Shown here: positions 57,829-64,000 of the stretch, one piece after another | How positions within the stretch are numbered: the stretch's first letter is position 1 | Layout of the letters: every line of letters begins with the position of its first letter | Source of the DNA: Spirodela intermedia | Lineage: Eukaryota > Streptophyta > Magnoliopsida > Alismatales > Araceae | Assembly (NCBI GenBank): GCA_902729315.2 | Contig: LR746268.1 | Location: forward strand, 8,229,501 to 8,293,500 | Direction: 5' to 3' | Length of the DNA stretch: 64,000 bases | Translations under genes and position numbers: made by a program | The notes under the pieces: model-generated | Seen by the model: only the letters and a program-made list of their open reading frames with translations | Databases searched by the model: none | What the model was told of the DNA's origin: nothing

Positions 57829-59189
57829 CTTCATCATCAGCGGCGATCGAATTGTTCGAATACTGGGCGTGATGATGATTGACTTCCTCGGCATTGCGTG
57901 CGTGTCCACTCATGCCACCTCGTTCACACCCCCGTTGACCCAACGCTGTAATGTCATCTGAGTCGGGCTCCCATTGGGGGTCCTCCCAAGAGTAGAAGAT
58001 GTAAATGTTTCATCCGCCATCTCCCTTGCCGATTTGTGGATCCATAAAGGGCTTCTGGCATTCCACAATGGGTCAACCAATCCGAATCGAGATCTACTTA
58101 CCCAATGGATCGATCCCCTAAGCTCGGGTGCGGGTCAAATTGACCTGTTTATGGGGACTCAACTACGGTGATCGGTTGGGTCAATGATTGCCTCAAGGCG
58201 GTCTGGTCCCTGCCCGGGTCGTCGATGTAAGATCCTGAGATCGGATTGCACGTGTCCCACGTCGGAGACGCCAAGTAGATTCGTCCCGGCATATCACATC
58301 CTCAGTAGTCGTCGTACGGCGGTCGTCACGACGTCGGTTTTAAGGATTGTCCCGTCCTTTGCGGCGTTCAAATCTTGGGAAAAGTCAATGGTACGGCGTA
58401 CGGAAGACTATTAAGGTCTTCATTGGCGAATCAGCTCACGCCATCTGTAAGAGCCATTTTTGGCTATCTAACTCTCCACGCGGATGTATGTTCCGACATA
58501 CAAGAGACGGCCTCGATGACGGCGACACTACTGACGGAGCTGATGGGACTAATCACGTGGCAAAACTTACCGAAATGATGACCCGGACTATATCATGGGG
58601 AGGAGCACCACGTTGACTTTGATGAGCAGGTCGTGTTGCCGTACACAACTCGGTTTCTTAGCGACCTGGATGTATGATGTTTCCACGAAGTTTCCTCGTT
58701 GACCCCACAACGAAAAAAATGAGACCCAGTGCATCCGAAAATAAGCAGAGGAGAGCGATCTCACCAAACTGTACTTCTGCTTCCTCGTTCGACCGAGTTG
58801 ACTCGGGCAATAGGGCCATATCTCTGAAGACAACCTCCCTTTCCGTCATGGTCAGAAACCTTGACCGGGTGTTGAGGCCATCTAGTTCGTCCCCCGTTGG
58901 CCCACCACCCTCTTCGCCGACTTTGGCAGAAACGAAGCATTGAACCGATTGCTCGATCTGGCCACAGTCGAACTATGACGAGAAGAACCGTCCTACAATG
59001 GATCGATCATGGCCGTCCATTAGTCCTCCTGGATCTCTCATCCGGGATCAAGAGTTTCTCAACGCGGACGAATTCGGACACATCCGAGATCATGACGTAT
59101 GCTTGTTCTCTTCGACTCATGAATCAGAAGAAGAGATGAAATCGTGTGTATGATGAACAAAATGAAGAAGAAACTCTGAAAATTCTATA
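57826..59189. other. Spacer between convergent 5-FCL and ERF genes
   Basis: The sequence is of mid GC content without a recognisable gene. Short frames on both strands lack family resemblance and are broken by stops. Confidence 0.5.
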
Positions 59190-60865
59190 CTAGGTTGAGG
59201 GAGGAGGAGGAAAGCCGCCGGGGAGGGAGTCCGGCCCTCCGCCGTCCCCCCGGTGCTCCGGCGGTGTTGTGTAGCCCAGCTGCCGGTGCTGCTGCAGCTG
59301 CAACTGCCGAAGCTGCTGCTGCTGCTGCTGCCGCCGCCGCTGATGCTCGGCGTAGAGCAGGGGAAACGAGGAGGACGAAGAGGCCGGCGCAGAGGTGTCC
59401 GCCGTGGGAGGCGAAGAACCCAGCGACGGTGAAGGAGAATACAAGATCTGGTCCAGAAGGCTGACGGGCTGTCTCTGGAGATCGCCGGAGCCCTGCAGAA
59501 TCCTCGAATACTCCAGGTAGTCCCTCATGTCGGTGGCGGGGAACGTGGTGAATGGAAGCGCCGCCGTCTGGGAGGCCGTCGTAACGAGCGCCGCCGGCGT
59601 GTTCTGGGGGATTAAGAAACTCCCCGGAGGAACTGGCTCCGGCGGCATCAGGCGGACATTCTCCGGGAAGTTGAGCTTCGCCCTCTTGCCGCGGAAGCGG
59701 AGGGCGGCCTCGTCGTAGGCGCGAGCGGCGGCCTCTGCGGTCTCGAAGGTGCCGAGCCAGACGCGGGCGGCCTTGTGCGGGTCCCTTATCTCCGCCGCCC
59801 ACTTCCCCCACGGCCGCTGCCGGACCCCCCTGTACCTCCTCCCCCCTCGCTCCGCCGCCTGGTACGATGAATGTGATGCCTCAGAGACCGACCTCTCCGA
59901 CCCCGACGACGACATGCTCAGCATGACGCCCCTGCTCGGTTCCATTTCTGCGGTTGGTTTTAAGAAGAGATGATCACAGAGAAAACGGAATCCCACAGTT
60001 TTGCAGAAGAGACGATCTCGAGAGGTCAGGAAACTTCCACGAATGATCGCAGCTTGGAAGTTTATACGGGCTTCTCGCAGTATTACTTCACGAAAGGGAG
60101 AGGCTATGAGAGAAGAAGACTTGGCGCATCTCCGATGGTGTGAGCTTTGAGGTCTCTCTAATCCATTGGATTTAAGAGTTGTGCAACGGAATACGATAGG
60201 GACCCGCACACGGGCGCAGCAAAAGCCGATTGATTATTAAATGGTTTCGACCTATTCTATTATTTCATGTGGATCTTTGACGCAGAGAGCTCGAAGATTG
60301 ACGAAGAGAGGGACTGGGTTCGGAAGGAATCCGGAAGAAGGCGGACAGACGGGAAGCTGGATTGGGAAGGGAGCTGATCGAAGCGGAGAGAGAATAGCGA
60401 GAATTGGTCGAATTGGCTGGTTCGATTACCTGTCATTTCCGACGACGGCTCCCGCTGGATCCCGCTGAAGCTCTGGGGATAGAACGCGTCACCCGCCGGT
60501 GAAAATGCCTCGCTCTCCGTCTTGAAAGCTCCCCCGCCGCCCGGCCAGGAGATGGAAGAGAAGGCAAGGGAAGAGGAAACGGGGGAGCACCCGGAGCCAA
60601 ACCCGGCACCGCCCACCGCCTCCGTCACACTATCGCCGCCCCCCACCATCTTCTCGCCGGCGACGACGTAGCTCAGCGCCGATACGATGGTCGCCATCTC
60701 CTGCCCTCGGCAGAAGCCGGAGAACAGCGGCGTCAACGGCGACTCCGACGACCCCTCCGCCCGCCGATTCCCCCCATCCGGCATCCCCTCCGGCTTCTCC
60801 CCAGACGGCTCCGCCGCCCCAGCCGAGAGGCAGCGAAACCCCTCGGAATCTCCCGGTCCTGACAT
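59190..60865 (-). CDS. AP2/ERF transcription factor, group X (ABR1/ERF110-like)
   Basis: Two exons on the minus strand (60430-60865 and 59190-59947) with one GT-AG intron of 482 bases; 397 residues. Exon 1 carries the block [16 protein letters not shown], matching the conserved N-terminal motif of group X ERFs. Exon 2 carries one AP2 domain (about residues 182-241), [31 protein letters not shown]...KLNFPE, with the ERF-type Ala and Asp (WAAEIRD). The C-terminal part is Pro/Ser-rich with a Gln-rich tail from CAG repeats (about 59290-59340). Group X members bind GCC-box DNA and act in ABA, wounding and stress responses; that role is inferred. An 88-residue extension of exon 2 upstream of 59947 is intron. 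A TATA-like TATTATATATGG lies at about 60959-60971. Confidence 0.9.
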
Positions 60866-63426
60866 CTCCCCGCATATGTATTCCCCTACCCCCTTCCACG
60901 CCGGGACAAGGACCTTCGAATCCTAAGGCCTGCAAATTGATCGTCAAAACTCAACGCCCCATATATAATACGCCGATTATAAGACCAAGAAACCTTCAGC
61001 GGCGCCGCCTTATCTAGAGTCTACGACCACACCCTCCCCCAGAAGTAACTAATGTCCGAGGGGATTTACGCTATCAGATCTTCTTTCCTTTTTTAGAAAA
61101 TAATTTTTTACGCTTCGGCGCACCTGCCATTCACACAGCGCTGACTCGTGTCGCCAGACAGAGATAAATGTGGACGCCAGCGACGGCGGTGGGGGAGGAG
61201 GAGAACTCGGATTTGGACTTCTCTCTCTTGCCGACATGGGCTCGCTCGAGGATTCGTGGGGGAGGGGGAACCGGGCTTCAGACATCTCATCTCCCACTGG
61301 GCTCGCGCATGAATCCTGGACCTAATCCTCCTCAGCCCATTGGATGACTCAACCGGAGGTAGTAAAGTTGGTCAAAGATGGTCAGCGCCCTCTCGTTCAC
61401 TGTGGTCGTACATTCTCCTCCCCGTTCCCACAAGGATTATCGTCGCTGGCTTGGCTGCAATCATGGCGTTGCACCATTTCCACGCGACGAGCCCAGTGGC
61501 TCCGTTTGATCCTCAGGTGAGCTGCCATTGACCACAGCCAAGGCGCCCCATAACCCGTCGCTCGCTTAGCTGCATACGGTTTGTCTGTACTGAGGAAAAC
61601 CCGGCATGATTCAGTGGATCCCAACAAGCGAGAGAGAGAGGGAGAGAGGGAGAGCGAGAGAGAGAGAGAGAGACGGCATCTGGTAGTGAGTTTCTGTACG
61701 TAATTAAATAATTAAAATGCTCTCGTTGATATATTATATTTGAATATTTCGCAGAAAACAACTCTTTGAATGGCTTGCAAGCCGCTCTGGAAGGCGACTG
61801 AGTTTGCATGCCGCCCCAATTTTTGAGGACACGAATTCGCTGACATCCCTCGCCTCGTTGAACAAGTCAGCGCGGTCAGGTTCTATGCTACGTGTTAATG
61901 GTTCCTTCCGTGTGAATTTTCGTCGTCTGAAATCGGCTGCAAAAGGGACGGGCTAGCGGTGGTAGATGCCATCAGCTTGGCGTCATCGCTGATTACAAGC
62001 GACAGGAGGATTTTAGCGGAGCTGACAAAGCCCCGAGCTGTATCCCGGGCCCACTCGAGAGTGGTCAACACCCTTTATGTCTATCTTTTGAAGAAGATCG
62101 GACAACATATCTTTCAACGAAAAACTCAAACAGAGAATTCGTCTATTAATCCTCGAGGTTCCGGTGGGTCCCATGGGACGATCTGGAGTGGGACCGCCTT
62201 GGGGGGATCCGACCTGGTCCTCAGTGGGCCCCGGCTAAGATCTCGTCCAGCTCCCCGCGCTCCGAACCGTCGACGCCTGTCTAACGGTTCGCTGACATGG
62301 ACGAAACTCAGGCTCATCTCGTTTTGAGAAGTATAAGAGAGGAGAGGGAGGAGGGAGAGGAGGCGGGTGGTCAACTGAGCTGACTAGGACGGAAGATCTG
62401 GTTTGGATTGGATGTCGGAGACGCCCCAGCGTTGTTCGTTTCCCAAAGTCTCACGGTCAAACGCGGGATGGGAATGTCTACGTGGGTCCCAGTGTAAGGA
62501 GAGAGAGAGAGAGAGCAATGCCAGTCTTGCTCCGTTAGCCCCCCCCCCCCTCTACTAGAGGGACCACCGTCGAAATCCATCTTTCCCTTGTTTCGTGGGC
62601 CACACGATCGATCCGCTAACGACCAAGACAGCTCTCCCGTCCAGTTAATTTCACTAAGGCGTCACTGCTTACAACCTATATGCATACATATGTGTAGAGA
62701 GAGAGAGCAAATGGGCCGATTTTTGTGGGAACAAGCATGCGTGCTGAAATCACTCCACTGGGTCCAAACCTTTTAATGGGCCTACTGAAATATATCGTGG
62801 GCCACTATGATACATTTGTCTATCAAATAAACCAGCCCATTAAGAGCCTCTGACTAGGGCTTCGATATTCTATGATTTTCCAAAGTTTTGTTCCCATTTA
62901 AAGTAATTCGGCGCTGAAATATTCCGAGAGCACCACAAATATTCTGCCAGTAGCTTTTGATTTTATTCCATATCATTATATGCTTTACTGAGCTTTATAT
63001 AATATTATTAAAATTACGTATTGGTATTCATATAATAAATTGGTCTCATTTTTTAAAAAGCATAAGTCGCGACTTTTATAATCACGAGCACAAATAATTT
63101 ATCATCCATAGACTTGGAAGTATTGGTTGTGGGCTCTTGTCTGCTACTTCTTAACGAGCCCGATCTGAACGGTCGGTTGATCGGGTCTCACCAATGAAAT
63201 TGCGGCGGCTGTCGGAGATCTATACGGCACCACCGTTCGGGCATCGAACAAAAGTGAGTGGGCGGCTGCGCCAGGCACCTTCGGAAAGTGGGGGGGAGGG
63301 AACGGATCATTGGCGGCGGAGAGGAAGATAGCGGCGAGATTGCGGGGAGAAGGCGGCGATGATCTTCTGCAAACTACGTGGGCCCTCTTATTCGTCTGGG
63401 AGCTACAGTTTTCGGCGCCGGCGGCT
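60866..63426. other. Intergenic region
   Basis: The ERF promoter occupies the left part. A (GA)-rich tract lies at about 61629-61672. 62880-63110 is AT-rich and 63144-63426 is the peroxidase 3' flank. Short frames, including a Pro/Ser-rich one at 61049-61297, have no recognisable family. Confidence 0.5.
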
Positions 63427-64000
63427 CTAGAAGGCGGCGGCCTCGCCGTCGCCGTCGACGAGGGTCGACAGGGCCTCGTCGGCGCGGGACGGGTTGCGGA
63501 TGGAGCAGTTGGCACGGATCTCCCCCTGGCTGCCGGTGAGGACATTCAGCATCCCCATCTTCGTCATGGAGTATACGAATTTCTCGAAGAAGAGGCTCTG
63601 GTCAATGGCGAAGCTGATGACGAGGTCCTTGGTCCTGCTGTCGGTGTGGAGAGTCTGGTCGGAGGTGAAGAGCCCCTGCCGGTTCATCAGGTCAAGGTAG
63701 TACTTGTTATCGAAGACGTTGGGGCTGCGGATGTCCAGCACGGTCTCGTTGTCGGTGTTGCGCTCCGGGCAGGTTCTCTTGAGGTTGTTGGCGAAGGTCT
63801 TGTCCATGACGGGGTCCTGGGTCGGGTATAGCCGGTCGGTGAAGGAGGGGCAGTGGCCGATGCCGATGGTGTGGCCGCCGGAGAGCGCCACCAGGTCGTT
63901 GGTGTCCAGTTTGAGCTTGTCGAGGGCCTTGATGAGCGACGTCGCGTTCGACGACGGCGGGGGCAGGAAGTCCAGCGTGGTCGCTCTGCTCGCGAAGGTC
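63427..64000 (-). CDS. Class III peroxidase, C-terminal part (runs off the window)
   Basis: Secreted haem peroxidases that oxidise phenolics in the cell wall using H2O2. The frame is open from the window edge: DFLPPPSSNATSLIKALDKL, then LVALSGGHTIGIGHC with the proximal haem His, then the conserved cysteines of RTCPE and ANCSIRN, FDNKYYLDLMNRQGLFTSDQ, and the stop at 63427. These place it near the peroxidase 12-like group. The N-terminal half, with distal His and signal peptide, lies beyond 64000. No intron is seen in this part, which is consistent with the last exon of the family. The end STLVDGDGEAAAF is not a conserved region. Confidence 0.9.
   Translation of the reverse strand, partial: TFASRATTLDFLPPPSSNATSLIKALDKLKLDTNDLVALSGGHTIGIGHCPSFTDRLYPTQDPVMDKTFANNLKRTCPERNTDNETVLDIRSPNVFDNKYYLDLMNRQGLFTSDQTLHTDSRTKDLVISFAIDQSLFFEKFVYSMTKMGMLNVLTGSQGEIRANCSIRNPSRADEALSTLVDGDGEAAAF

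Noticed and set aside
59948-60209. 88-residue N-terminal extension of the ERF exon 2 frame
   Set aside because: A CCGCAG acceptor at 59948 joins in frame with the upstream exon carrying the group X motif; the extension is intron.
60241-62800. tRNA or rRNA genes
   Set aside because: I looked for A/B-box and T-loop-like blocks here and in other spacers and found nothing convincing.
63310-63831. 173-residue plus-strand frame over the peroxidase
   Set aside because: Antisense shadow of a well-supported peroxidase exon.

Overview
This is flowering-plant nuclear DNA. Its genes carry GT-AG (and some GC-AG) introns, its families are plant-specific (CCD4-type carotenoid cleavage dioxygenase, egg-cell EC1 proteins, CESA, AP2/ERF, class III peroxidase), LTR retrotransposons are present, and long (CT)n/(GA)n/(TA)n microsatellites occur throughout. 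The GC-rich coding sequence leans towards a monocot, but the species cannot be fixed from sequence alone.

Positions 1-41,200 form a repeat-rich cluster built by repeated duplication of a two-gene module: a single-exon CCD4-like gene and an EC1 (egg cell-secreted, prolamin-like) gene, most often head to head. There are two intact CCD genes (430-2160 and 14760-16505, both minus). There is one multiply frameshifted CCD pseudogene (35005-36645), one 3'-truncated copy (39356-40165), two promoter-plus-start-codon relics (13250-13440 and 17583-18528) and one C-terminal relic (about 28290-28380). Of five EC1 genes only the one at 32098-32502 is intact. One is split by a solo LTR with a perfect 5-bp target-site duplication, and three carry stops or frameshifts. 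At about 25,281 the EC1 flanks are joined with no gene between them, and near 16,840-16,960 an EC1-like promoter has no gene. A 5.5-kb Ty3/Gypsy element (4478-10005, target-site duplication TTTTC) sits just downstream of the first EC1 gene. Copia fragments, inverted repeats and microsatellites fill the rest.

Positions 41,200-48,000 hold a complete 14-exon cellulose synthase gene (CESA, primary-wall type, 1106 residues). A broken copy of its exons 3-6 lies at 28380-29295 and a copy of its far-upstream region at 25850-26765. The CESA locus therefore took part in the same local duplications.

Positions 48,000-64,000 are ordinary gene space: a small unrecognised basic/acidic protein gene (49381-49779, minus); CSN8, COP9 signalosome subunit 8 (five exons, minus, two GC-AG introns); a 5-formyltetrahydrofolate cyclo-ligase gene (six exons, plus) with an in-frame TAG in exon 4; a two-exon group X AP2/ERF transcription factor gene (minus); and the 3' part of a class III peroxidase gene running off the right edge (minus). 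Exon models were derived by reading splice sites and checking that reading frame and family alignment stayed continuous; no transcript data were available.
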